From Anthopleura xanthogrammica (lineage: Eukaryota; Cnidaria; Anthozoa; Actiniaria; Actiniidae), in contig OZ025206.1 in NCBI GenBank assembly GCA_964019055.1, positions 14,357,291 through 14,421,290 of the forward strand: a DNA stretch of 64,000 bases. The letters run 5' to 3'. Numbering within the stretch: position 1 is the first letter of the stretch; the number at the start of each line of letters is the position of its first letter. This document shows, in pieces, positions 23,301 through 34,800 of this stretch. Under the pieces are notes generated by a model, which was not told the DNA's origin, did not search any database, and saw only the letters and a program-made list of their open reading frames with translations. Both the position numbers and the translations under genes were made by a program.

Positions 23301-24129
23301 ACCGTCTGGGCGTGTGGGATACGTGAAATTCTTGATCCGATTATTCGCCCATCTAACGCATGTCATCTCGCATGATTACGTACGCTGACGTCTCTTCTAT
23401 AGGTATACGTAGAAATGTTCTCTCAGCTGCAAACTATGAATTTAATGCGTTTCTGCATCAGGATAAGAATATTAGGGACATATATTTGACCTTTGACTTA
23501 CCAGGTGTAAGCGCCACCTAAAATACAAGGAAAATTATAAATTATCAGAACAACGGTTAACAACTGAAGACTGTGACTGTAAACTGTATAACAAATTATA
23601 GTGCACTCACGCTCAACTTTGGTTAATTTTCTCAAAAGAAATTTTAATCAAGGACAATTGTAAAAAGAACGCATGAAAAGATTGGTGTAAGAGTTTTAGT
23701 AGTTAATCACCCGTTCTATATAGTACAAGTGACTGGAAAAAAATGTTGTTTAACTACGTACTAGGCTAATTGAGTTGGATTTGGACTAGAGGGTCTATCA
23801 TTTTCTAGTTTTCAGTTATCGTTAAGTTTGGACCCTAAAAGGCCGATTTACACGGTGCAACTTTTGCTTACAACTGTCGCATGTTGCTCACAACTGTTGT
23901 GTACGACGAGAAAAAAGTTGCAGCAAGTTGTAGGGTTTGGTTTACACGACGCAATTCGTGTTGTGAGCGTGGCCTAAGCAGTTTGTATGCGACAGTTGTA
24001 AGCAAAAGTTGTACCGTGTAAATCCAGTCGGCCTTAAGATTGCAGATTGTAGGTGATGTAAAAAACAAGAATACTCACCGTTAGGCCAGGCAGCATTACC
24101 ACAAGGACAACCACAAGCACACTAACCAT
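20313..24129 (-). CDS. Gene A: secreted GCYxD-module plus two VWC domains
   Basis: Six exons in transcript order: 24129-24079, 23517-23502, 22789-22472, 21816-21628, 21025-20849, 20455-20313. Total 894 nt, 297 aa. Exon 1 gives M-V-S-V-L-V-V-V-L-V-V-M-L-P-G, a classical hydrophobic signal peptide, and ends in phase 0. A 16-nt microexon follows. Exon 3 is the roughly 106-aa module (LGCYKD..HNRAFRQ..NARAQIDW..CAKELL..NWGECR..SSECV). It is the most diverged copy in the window: WGECR replaces YGECW and the WANMVYR end is TNAVYQI. Exons 4 and 5 are VWC domains with CEACKC..CCRKCG and CMQCQC..CCPRCG. The terminal exon is Pro/Thr-rich (PKAPTTSPW, KPPPTFPPW) and then strongly basic (GKRSLRKKR). All exons after the linker are phase 1. 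Role unknown; extracellular. The terminal exon also contains a good alternative donor (gtaagt) just before the stop, so the C terminus is the least certain part. Confidence 0.75.
21155..21355. repeat. (CCAT/CCAC)n imperfect microsatellite upstream of VWC exon
   Basis: Imperfect 4-bp repeats of CATC and CACC type fill the intron between the two VWC exons of gene A. They generate a spurious His/Pro/Ser-rich plus-strand reading frame. Confidence 0.7.
23839..24035. mobile_element. MITE-like element in gene A intron 1
   Basis: The arms GGCCGATTTACACGGTGCAA and CTTTTGCTTACAACTGTCGCA are mirrored by TGCGACAGTTGTAAGCAAAAG and TTGTACCGTGTAAATC..GGCC. The terminal repeats are about 43 bp in a 197-bp element with no coding frame. 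A related ACACGACGCAATT segment occurs at about 37711-37850. Confidence 0.75.
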
Positions 24130-24199
24130 GTCTGCAAGGTTTCTAGTTTGGTTTCTAGTACTGGAGTTAGACCCTCCTAAAATACAATGCTCAAGTTAT

Positions 24200-27100
24200 A
24201 AATACAATACCCTTTATATATGATAAGATTTGCCTAAGTCATTACGCCTAAAGTGTTTATCCAACAACTCAATCATACGCGCACGAGCCATTTGGGATTG
24301 TGTGATTAAGGAGCCGTTCCCTTAACAACTAAGCGATTTCTTTGCTCAACTTGTCAGAAGTAAAACCTAGAGTTAGACTAGCTGTTTAGTTTGACGCAAT
24401 AGAGCTTTTTGTATTTGTGTTTCGAATAAATAAGGAAGGCGAAAGTGGAAGCAAGATTTATTTGTAGTTTTACGTAAGTAACATGCTTGTGACTACGATC
24501 AACGAGCTTAGCAATGGAAAGGGGGGATTACAGACTTGTGCAGAATGTCAGCCGTGAAAATGTCTGGTTTTAATATCTTTTATTTCCCAGCTCAAAATTT
24601 AATCTCTTCTCCGCAAAATGCGCACAAAATCTTGGATAGTTTAAGACTGGAATTTCTTTTTTTTTTTGTCACAATTTCTCATAAGAAAAACAAGAAATAC
24701 CGAACCAAAGATAATATTTTTAAAATAAATAAATATTTTATCTTATTATAGATATATAAATATATATTATATTTACACAGCAGTTATCACTTTCATTTTC
24801 GCGCCGGACTGAAAATTAAGATAGAACAAAGATTACTATATTCCACATTTCACCGTGCAACATCATAGCCTTGTGCATCTTGGCGAGAAGTTTCACGAGA
24901 ATGAAGAACTACTTTTTACTTAGTGCATCTAAATTTGTGTAGCGAGACCAGTTTCAGCGAAAAAAGTTTTATCAAGTATAACAATCTTCGTGAAACTTAG
25001 CTTGTTTTGCATCGATATCGCTGTTGCAGTATTCATGTTTAGTTCACTGTTCACCGGTGTATAACATTCTGTATCAACAGTACGTGACCACATAAAAGCG
25101 AAAAAAACCTATACTTGACCTAAAAAAGAAATATAGATACAGATATATACAAAACTAGGTTAGAAAACAGTCCAAAATTGTTAACATATCAGAAGACAAT
25201 TAAATGTAATTATGTCCAATTTAATTTCGAATGAAAATGTTTTGGAAAAATAAATGAAATCTTAACCTCCTTGAGCACCCTATCACATTTAAATACACAA
25301 TAGTTTCTACAAAATATCAATGATAGAGAACCTGGTTGATATCATTAAATGCCATGGGAACTGTGTCAGAGGCAAAACCACGCAGATCCATAAGTACATA
25401 GACATGTCACTAACAATCTAACTACGTAGTTTCTGACTCATTTCTAGGCTATTTTACTCATCAATTCTGACTTCATTGAAATTGAAAACTCCATCATCAT
25501 CAGTATCTAACAAACTAGATTCAAGAGTGTATATAGCAGAATAAATCAATCGACATTTGAAAACTAATTTCTTTTTTTTTTTATTTACTAAAGATAGTTT
25601 TCATTTCTTTTGGCATCCGCTTTAGCTCTGTTCAAAGACAAACAAGGGTAGCGTTTCGGTTTGAAATGAAAGTTGAGTTTGTTCACAAAGAGAAGCAGTA
25701 ATTTAGAACGATTGGATTGAAATGAACAGTCAGTTTGTTCCTACTAAACAGTCAGTGATTTTTTGTGATTAACACTGGCTGTAATTAAAATTCAGGTTGA
25801 CAGACTTGCATTTTGACACCTTTTGTAACAGGAAAGGAAAAGAAAGAAAGAAAGAAAGAAAGAAAGGGGCTTTTGCAGAAAAAAAGAAGAAAAAAAAAGA
25901 GAAAAAAATAGGCTGATTTCAGACATACCTCGAAGTACCATTTCTTTTTTACAGTAAAAACCTTCTTATTTCATTCTGTCTAGCCAGTTTTAGTGTTCTA
26001 TTTAACCAAGGATTTATTAAAGTGACACTTGCTAAACTCAAAATGTGACTTGCAGTAATTCTGTTGTCTTTTGTCGGAACTTATTTCACAAGGCATCTCG
26101 CCAACCCAAAACTTCTTTAAGTGTGGTGAGATTAAGCCGACTTAGTGCGTATACCATGGGCTGATAGCGTTATACTAAACTGTGGCTAAACATTGATTAC
26201 AGGTGATTATTTAGGATATTTCAGCGATAGGGGTAAATTTAAGGAAATTATAACGCAAAGCACTAGAACAAAATAGATAGATCTATACGCAAACTGTAAT
26301 AAGTTGTAGTGCAAAAGAAACCCAATAACGATATGATAAAGTAAACATTTTGCCAGTATGAGAGAATTTTGAATAATCTATAGATAGATACTTCCTTGAT
26401 TCTCAAAAATTATTGATAAATATTACATGTATGATCAGCTACAAATAGAAATAAAATACTCTTAATAATGCTAAGATTGATTTAATCCAAAAGATTTCTT
26501 TTGGATTAGAGTACAAACAAAAGAAAGTAGTTCTCGTTAACGATTTTCACAGAGAGTAACAATCTTCGAATATATCACAGTATAGTTTCGTATTTGATTA
26601 AGCTAGAGGGACGATTATTATTTACAACAACTGAATTTACTAAACAGAAGATTTTTAACGTTGATCAAAGCTCTAGAAGAAAATGGGTTTTTGCTATTCA
26701 GTTCTTATCAGAGCACTGTGTCACGTACTTTTACAGGTTTTTTTTTCGATTTGAAACTTTTGAAGGAAAGAAATTGGAACGTGGAAGGAAAGATCAAGAA
26801 AGGAAAGAACAAAAGAATATTAGAAAGCCGAAAGAAAGAACTAGCTAGCAAGAAAGAAAGAATTTTAAAGATTTACTCGAGATATGATTTATCGAGGGAA
26901 GAGTATATATATATTAAAAATTTGTGCAATTGAAAAAAAGATACAAACACTAGCTACAAACGAAATGATGGAAAAGGGGGCAAAAATAAAAAATATAAAG
27001 AGAAAAAGAAAAAGAAAATTAGAATCTAGTAATTTCAAAGATCTTACCTCAACGATGTTGACTGTACGGTGTCTAAATTGTAAGTGAGAATAACATTGGC

Positions 27101-28900
27101 TGAAGGCCAAACAAATACCCTCTTTTATTGAAGTTAGAGCTAGCTAGTCTTAAGACAATTACTGGAAAGTTTTCTACAACACCTACACAGAATACTCATA
27201 CGTGGATAAACTTTACTGAGACAAACTCAATTAACGCTTAGATGATTATAATTTTGATTGGTCTCAACTGAGCAACTTTTCTTCAACTGGATGGCAAAAA
27301 ATCATATTTTTACAGTAATTTATTTATGATCTATTATTCGATTCTTCGGTTCTATTGTCTACTCTCAGCCGGGTTTAACCAATTAAAACAAACAATGTTA
27401 TTTGCTAATTATCGGTTTTTTAGCTTTACGTAATCAATTTTCATTAAATTTGACGACAAAGTTGGATTGTATTATTTCATATTAGAGTAAATGAGATCGC
27501 ACGCAGAGATCATTATTAGGGAAAACCTCGTTATTTTTTGCTCGTGGATCGAGAATAGAATTTCTTTCTTGGTCTGACAATCACTTGGAAACGAAATCGA
27601 TACAACGAAAATGTACACAATTAAGGGAACTATGCGGTGGGCTTTTGTTCATGGTCTTCATGCTATGGAGCCATTAGACCCAACGCAGTTGGCAATTAAG
27701 AGGCGGAAGAAATCAGCAGTCATCAGCTGTAGATATCGATCGAAGTTTCACTTGTTATTCTTTTCTTTCTTTTTTTCTTTTTTTCTTTTTTTCTTTTTTT
27801 CTTTTTTTCTTTTTTTCTTTTTTTCTTTTTTTCTTTTTTTCTTTTTTCTTTTTTTCTTTTTTTCTAGAATGGAAAACAGCTTCAAGTACGATCTAGTTTA
27901 CTTGTTTTACAGACCTTTTTTACTCAACACCATAATCGTGTATCAACTATTTCCTTCCTTATTACTCAACGCTACTTAAATTAAGAAATAAATTGTCATG
28001 CGAGTTGATAGCTGCACATATCGGATACGTTGAATATAGTGATAGTGTGAATGAGTGATAGGGGCCAAATTGGAACCAGTATTTGTCACTGGATTCGCTC
28101 ATCCACTGCACTACACAAGGATCTAGTGTGTTTTCTGTAGACTTATTTATATCTATCAGATGGGATGTCTAAGAGTTTTCCCATGGCAATCAAGCTAGTT
28201 TAATGGCTCTTAGGTAATCAATCAGGCGAGAGTTTTTTTGAGAGAAAATTGGAGGAAGAAAATGTTAAATCTTACTAGATGATCAATTATACACTCTCTT
28301 GTTTCGCCAACAGATAGATATTGTGATATACTTGTCTTGCTTTCAAAAGCCGAATTATTCTTCATGCAATTAACGTGGCAATAACAGGCCAATCCTCCTT
28401 AATTGATTAATCAATTAAATGGTAAATGCTAAGAGATGGTTCGTTAATTAACGTACGTACAACGTATTACCGGTTGCACGTGCACGACACGTGGCGAATG
28501 TCTTAGCTTGGTAAGGATGGATGGATGGATGGATGGATGGATGGATGGATGGATGGATGGATATATCAGTGACATTAAATGGGAAGAATGGCTTAGTAAA
28601 TGAATGAGTGAGTGAGTGAATGAATGAGTAATGAATACCGATATAAATCAAGGAAGGAAGGAAGGAAGGAAAGAGAGAGGGAGGGAAAGAAAGATGGAGG
28701 GAGCGAACGAACGAATGAACGAAGGATGCAGCTAGGAAGGAAATAAGCGTGAAGGCGATAGAATTGATTGATTCACGAACGAATAACCATAATCAGATAT
28801 TCCCTCGTAATAACAGAATGGTGCATGTGATTTAGTTTTAATATTCTAGTAATAACTTCAAACCGCCAGCAAAAAGAACATCAGGTCCTTAGAACAGTCA
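24200..28900. other. Intergenic 4.7 kb, low-complexity rich, no gene seen
   Basis: Very AT-rich. Contents: (AAAG)n at 25838-25865, purine-rich tracts at 26760-27020 that create spurious Lys/Glu frames, an 8-bp (CTTTTTTT)n array at 27763-27865, (GGAT)n at 28516-28561, and GAAT/GAGT and GGAA runs to 28740. No exon with paralogue similarity and no domain was found on either strand. Confidence 0.5.
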
Positions 28901-29160
28901 CTTTATTCCAGTTCTTTGAGTATTCTTACACTGATACAGCAAGCTGTGAAACTAAATTTAAATCAAATCAAGTCTTCGACTGAATTAATACTCTTTAGAT
29001 ACCGTTACAAGTATCAACGTCAAGAATTAATGGAATCAAGCGTGTTTCAACTAGGGAATTACTCTAAATCTGCCTTGTACTTCCAAGCCTATAAATTCTG
29101 CGTTCCTTTTGGTCTGCAGGCTAAACGTTATGTAAGCGCATAAGATCACAGAAATCTGGG

Positions 29161-29466
29161 AAATGTCGGTGGTGGTGGATATTTTGTTGTTGGGATTATC
29201 TCTGGTGGAGGAAATGTCGGTGGTGGTGGATATTTTGTTGTTGGGATTATCTCTGGTGGAGGAAATGTCGGTGGTGGTGGATATTTTGTTGTTGGGATTA
29301 TCTCTGGTGGAGGAAATGTCGGTGGTGGTCGATATTTTGTTGTTGGGATTATCTCTGGTGGAGGAAATGTCGGTGGTGGTGGATATTTTGTTGTTGGGAT
29401 TATCTCTGGTGGAGGAAATGTCGGTGGTGGTGGATATTTTGTTGTTGGGATTATCTCTGGTGGAGG
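29161..29466 (-). repeat. 51-bp coding minisatellite: six copies of a 17-aa Pro-rich repeat
   Basis: Six 51-bp units start at 29161, 29212, 29263, 29314, 29365 and 29416, almost identical. One copy has a single-base change (GGTCGAT) at about 29330. Read on the minus strand in the frame of the gene B terminal exon, each encodes FPPPEIIPTTKYPPPPT. A seventh, diverged unit lies at 29467-29490. The array is stop-free in several frames. Confidence 0.85.
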
Positions 29467-30327
29467 AAATATTGGTGCTGTTGATTTTTTTGGAACTGAA
29501 AACAGAAAAAAAATCATGCAATCAGTACGATGAAAGAATTCAAAACTTTGGGAAAGACGCAGTATTGTACGTTACATAATACTTTACTTATTGGAAGGAG
29601 TAATAAAGGGAATTTCTTTTTTTTTTTCTTTTTTTTTTTTTTTCCACTTTTCCTCCCTTTTGTCTTTTCTTTTTTTATGCTTCCCCATTATAAGCATACC
29701 TCTCTTGTCACATTTAGTGAACATAGATGAAGTCGATGGACTGCATGGCGGGTCTTGGCTTGTCTTCTCTCCCCTTTGAATTCCTTCCCCATATATAATG
29801 TTCTTTTATTAGTGACCATGAAGCAAAAATTTAAAGATTAAAAAATCTCTTAACTTTCTGCTAACTGATACATCAATCTACACTGATATAGACCCCGGGC
29901 CTTGACGAGAAAGCAGTTTGGAGGACAAACAAAAGGAGTTCTTGAATTCTCCACAAGAATTGGAAACCTATTGTTTTGTCCTCCAAATTGAGCTGCAATT
30001 CGAAGTGCTGCGAGGGGTATACATTTGCTTGTCGTACATGTGATTCTGTGATTTTCATACTTTGACACACCGTCCATCTTCTTTTTTTCATTGCTAAGTA
30101 ACGTACTTACCACATTTAGGGCAGCATTTTCCAGGAACTGGTATCGATTCACCATTACAAGAACATAGATTTTGTTTAGTACATTCAGCAATCTTATTAG
30201 TACCACATGTACACTCGGAACATCTAGCTCCTTCACGTACCACCCACGTGCTACCGAACTCCATGATTTTACCATCGTTGTAACAGTCTGAAAATTACAA
30301 AAATTGTGTTCCAGTTACATATCAGAC

Positions 30328-30465
30328 AGGGTGTAGCCAGGATTTTGCCTTTGGAGGGGCCCAAAACACGTTTTCAAAGCATCAACTAAAAAAACTGTCA
30401 ACCAAAAAAACGATGGAGAAGGGGGCCCGGGCCACCTGTGCCCACTGGCTACGCCCCTGTGAGAA
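30328..30465. mobile_element. Short element with GTAGCCAG / CTGGCTAC ends
   Basis: AGGGTGTAGCCAGGATTTTG at 30329 and CACTGGCTACGCCCCTG near 30447-30463 form imperfect terminal inverted repeats around about 135 bp. A single CTGGCTACGCCCCTG end recurs at about 58413. Confidence 0.5.
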
Positions 30466-31720
30466 TAGTGAAAAGTTTACAGTAAAAGGAGCTGCACGTG
30501 TCTGGGGTTCAAAGGTTATTTTGCGGATTCTATTTTTTTTCATCCGTCCGCAAAACCTAACAAGCTAAATTCCAATTCGATCCTTGAATAGTCGTGCCCT
30601 GACTTAAATCAGCCCAGTTCTTTCAGGGTTCGATCTGTGACTTAGCCGGGGCCTTAGCTTTGATTAGCCCAGAAGTTTTTTTCATTTCAGGGTTCGGTCT
30701 GTGGGATAGAATGCACTGACTTTGAGCCTAGAGGTTGTTTCAGGGTATCGATCACCATTGATTCACAATGGAAAGATATTTATGACCAAGTACTCACCAC
30801 AAACAGGGCAACATTTACCAGCAGCATTCCTTCACTTCGAACACAATCCATCGTAGCCTGTTTCACAGAACATATATATTTTAATGTCCTTCGCCTCTCC
30901 ACCAGAACAAATACACTTCATGCAATAAGAGTCATGCACATTACTGCTCCAGTCATTGGGGATCATAATTTTTGTGACGCATCCGTGGAAAGTGCTATTG
31001 TGTATTAGGGCTCTGCTCTCTGCTTCCCTTCTCTCCTAGTCTGGCAAAAGAGTCAGTTGTCCCTAGCTAAAGTCCCTAAGGAAGAATTAGGGGGAAGGTC
31101 AACATTTCAACATTATACACTCCCCCCTCCCCTCCCCTCCCCTCCCCTCCCCTCACAGAAGTGACTATTTCTACGTGACACTATTACATTCTTTAGCACA
31201 GACACACGCAGGCAGTAACATTATTTTCTACGATTTAGCTTTCAGTTTTGGAGATATTATAAGAGAAAATCCAGGATTACACTTCCAAAGGTGGTGAGTA
31301 CTAATATAGTGCTGAGCTGTTTTGAACTCTGGGGTCTTAGGTTTGATTCAGTCTTGGATTACTATATGTTATATAACAGGGGTGTTGGCTCTTTTAAGTG
31401 ATTCGACGGCACGTTTTTCTCCGAATTCTCTAGAATTCCTCCTTCCGTCCCTGCGATTGAAAACCCCAATGCAAAACACTCAATTCCAATTCGATTTTCG
31501 ATCTGAATTAGTCATGTCCTGGACTATGATATGATCAGCCCATTGACCAGCCCAAAGGTTGTTTTTAAAAGGGTTCGTTAAAACTCATGTTTGGCTTGTT
31601 TTAGTGAAATCTCAGAATTATTATGCCACTGATGAACATGTGGAGAATTTAGTATAGATATGTAGATGAAGAAGATTTACGACCAGACACAAAAGACATA
31701 AAGAGAACTGTCTACCTCTG

Positions 31721-31726
31721 TTTATT
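31721..31726 (-). terminator. Candidate polyadenylation signal, gene C
   Basis: Minus-strand AATAAA, 92 nt downstream of the gene C stop codon. The equivalent hexamer is conserved at 47002-47007 behind gene D. Confidence 0.45.
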
Positions 31727-31817
31727 TTCTTAGGGTTTCATTGACACATCTTATTTTATTATGTATATGAGTGTTTTATCATTTAAGCAGATCAGTAGCT
31801 CAATAAGCTTGATGAAA

Positions 31818-34800
31818 TCACGCCATATCCGGGGGAGGAGGGAATGTTGGTGGTGGTCTTTCTGTCGTTGTAGGGATTATTATGAATGGTGTCTTTGTTG
31901 TTGTTGTTGCTTTTGGGACTGAAAAATAATGAAACAGCGTGGATTAGTATTTTGATTTCAGTCTGCTACAACTTGGTACATCAAAAGAGCACTTATAATG
32001 CTACAATATAACTACAATATAAGACAAATAATATAAGACAAAACTGAAATGGTAAGCATTGCATTTTGGACAGCATTTTCCAGGACCTAATATACCACAT
32101 TTAGGACAGCACTTTTCAGGAACTGATAGAATTTTACCACATTTAGGACAACATTTTCCAGTAACTATTATAGCTTACCACCTTTAGAGCAGCATGATTT
32201 TCCAGGAACTGAAATAACGTACTTACCACATTTAGGACAGCATTTTCCAGGAACTAGTATAGCATCGTGTCCAGGATTAGCACAGATACACATGGATCGG
32301 CCTGTACACCGAGCGATTTTATTATTACCACATGTGCACTCTGAACAAGCTGATCCTTCACGTACCGCCCACGTGCTTCCAGCTTCCATGACTTTACCAT
32401 CGTGGTAGCAGTCTGAAAGAAATCGGTTGATCCATTCAGAGTCTGATTCACACTAGTCAGCTATTCTATAACAAAACTCTTTTATGATGGAATCCTGTAG
32501 CAGTAAAGTGGTCTTACTTGACAACTGACTAAAAAAAAGCGCTCTCCGCTCCCCTTTCATTCATCTCTCTCTCTGTTTAGGCTAGTATATGTTAGTATAA
32601 TACTTTGAAGCAAAAGCATGCACTCTTATTTATTGTAATAACAAGGGGTGATCTGATAATATATTTTATCAATGAACTCAAATGTATCCAAAATTCTCGG
32701 ATTGGTTGCCCAAAACTACAAACAAGTTACGGATTAGGCACGTGCTGTAAATAAAACTGTGTTTGTCTAAGGATAAATATGGCTTGCGTATTGACAACCA
32801 CTGATTCTTGTAAACGCGGTGACTCGTTTTGGAGCAAGAAATTGAGCGAATTGCGAAAGGGAGAATTTCCACAAAAATAGAAATCCTTTCAATGACGAGA
32901 TAAATATTGCGGTTGGATCTTCACTGTACTCAGTTATATTTTTCAGCGTCTCTCGATCAGCCTCGAAGCACGGGTGGCGTAGCGGTGAAAGCGCTCGCCT
33001 CTCACCAATGCAACCCGGGTTCGAGTACCGCCGGGCCTGGTGTCGTATGTGGTGTCGTATGTGAGTATTGCTTGTTGGTTCTCTTCTCTGCTTGAGGGGT
33101 TTTCTGCGCGAGGGTTCTCCGTTTTTCCTCCCTCGGCAAAAATCAACTCCTTAATATTAATCTATCTAGAAGGGTCTAGATGAATTCGTGTAATTCTAGC
33201 AACCCTAGCAAATTTTTTAGTATTTTTTGCATTGGCAGGAACTGAATCTTCGAACCTTTACCACCGACGAAACATGAATTGTTAGCATTATCTTCTCACC
33301 ACAGACAGGACAGCAGTCACCAGTAACATTCTTCCACTTCGAACACAGTCCTCCCATCCCTATATCACAGTCCATATATGTTAGACAGTCCTTAGCCTCT
33401 CCACCAGAACAAGTACACTTCAGGCATTTAGAGTCAAGCGGACTACTGCTCCAGTCATTAGGGATCAACATTTCAGCTCCTTCGCTGTACTCTTTACCGT
33501 TGATGGTACACCTTTTGGCCGGTGATTTGGGAATCACTAAAGAAAACGAAAGTAGACTTATGTAGTTTAGCTTGAAAAGTGAAAACCTGGAAAAGTTTGG
33601 CCTAGCCTCATGAAGCTCGGAATGGGAGGGGGAGAGTGGGAAAATCTGCCATGGCCTAGTATCATCCTCTCACGATCATTGCAGTGATCCAGTGCTTATA
33701 TGTGCTACGCAATGTGAGCTTAGCATGGGTCGTTTCCTAGTCTGATGTCATTCAAAGCACTTGTATACTTTTCTTTGAATATCCAAACTGATTAATAACA
33801 TCATATTGTAAAATAAGGTCTGAACCTAGGTGAATGTATATTTATCGAAGTAACAATACTTGTCGAAGAAACAATATTTGTATTATGATCATCCGGGTGG
33901 ATGTAGTTGTTACTTCGATAAATATAACTTGATAACATCATGTTGTCACAAATAGCAACGGTAAAGAATGCACAGATTCAACTTCAATAAAATACATGAA
34001 TATTTTACAAAAAAAAAAAATGATACGAAGGCCCGGTTTAGACGTCGAATTTCACATGTTTGAATACTAGAAATACCGGAAATTAGAGCCACAAGATGGA
34101 TCCTTTTGTTATTACTTCTCGATTTCATTTGGCTAAAAAGCTCTAGATTACACTTTACCTGTAAAACGATAGACCATGTTTGCCCATCCTTTCCCCACTC
34201 CATGTTCACAGTTCGATGAAACACCGTGCATGTTGTATCTTGTTTCTGCTACAGCATCACTCCAGCACTCGCCATAATACTGAATACCAAAGACCACTTT
34301 ATAACCTTTCTTGTAAGCGTTCTCTGCGCATGCTCTGATGACGTCAGGAGTTTTGCTTCCGTCAGGAGTGTAGATTCCGCGGGCGTTGAAGTACATTTTG
34401 CGTAAAGCTCTAGTCCAGTGTGCGTCACCATAACAACCAACAGCTTCCACCTTCACGTTTACTTTAAGAAAGAAACCGCAGATTTTAACTTAGCAACAAA
34501 CGTAGACGTATTTCCATGCATGCTCTGATTTGTATTAGGTTCCAAAGATTTATGACTTTGTTGCGTTTTTTGTTTGTTTGTTCGTTTGCTCGTTAGCTCA
34601 TTCGTTTGTTCGTTTGCTCGTTAGCTCATTTGTTTGTTCATTTGCTCGTTAGCTCATTCGTTTGTTCATTTGCTCGTTAGCTTATTCGTTTGTTCGTTTG
34701 CTCGTTAGCTCATTCGTTTGTTCGTTTGCTCGTTAGCTCATTCGTTTGTTCGTTTGCTCGTTAGCTCATTCGTTTGTTCGTTTGCTCGTTAGCTCATTTG

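Larger units (their letters stand above)
29146..30970 (-). pseudogene. Gene B: broken 3' remnant of a VWC family gene
   Basis: Three homologous exons remain. (1) 30970-30798 matches the first VWC exon of genes C and D (MIPNDWSSN..CSGGEAKD..CCPVCG). It carries an in-frame TGA at 30834-30832 where C and D have Trp, has lost a Cys (GGEAKDI for GGEAKDC), and is cut at its 5' end, where a duplicated block begins. (2) 30287-30111 is an intact second VWC exon (CYNDGKIMEFGSTW..CSECTCG..CCPKCG). (3) 29495-29146 is the Pro-rich terminal exon, beginning VPKKSTAP and ending TFPRFL-stop. No signal, linker or module exon precedes them. The last two exons keep good splice sites and phase 1, so they could still be used as alternative 3' exons of gene C, although C has its own terminal exon in between. 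Confidence 0.65.
30974..33536. repeat. Segmental duplication, copy 1 (3' half of gene C)
   Basis: From about 30974 (CATCCGTGGAAAGTGCTATT) to the first VWC exon of gene C, the sequence is near-identical and collinear with 46182-48911. Both copies share the SINE, the splice-site array and the terminal exon. Homology ends inside the first VWC exon. The main difference is a sequence swap at about 31300-31415, where copy 2 has an unrelated 190-bp insertion. Confidence 0.85.

Noticed and set aside
26594..27110. Several Lys/Glu-rich frames on both strands at 26.6-27.1 kb
   Set aside because: Purine-rich low-complexity sequence; no splice structure and no similarity to anything in the window.
28516..28561. 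GGAT tandem repeats considered as a CRISPR-like array
   Set aside because: Simple 4-bp microsatellite with no spacers, in a eukaryotic genome.
29163..29579. Plus-strand 138-aa Val/Leu repeat frame over the 51-bp array
   Set aside because: Opposite strand of the gene B terminal exon. The minus frame has an acceptor, the right phase and the paralogous VPK and PPPTFPP motifs.
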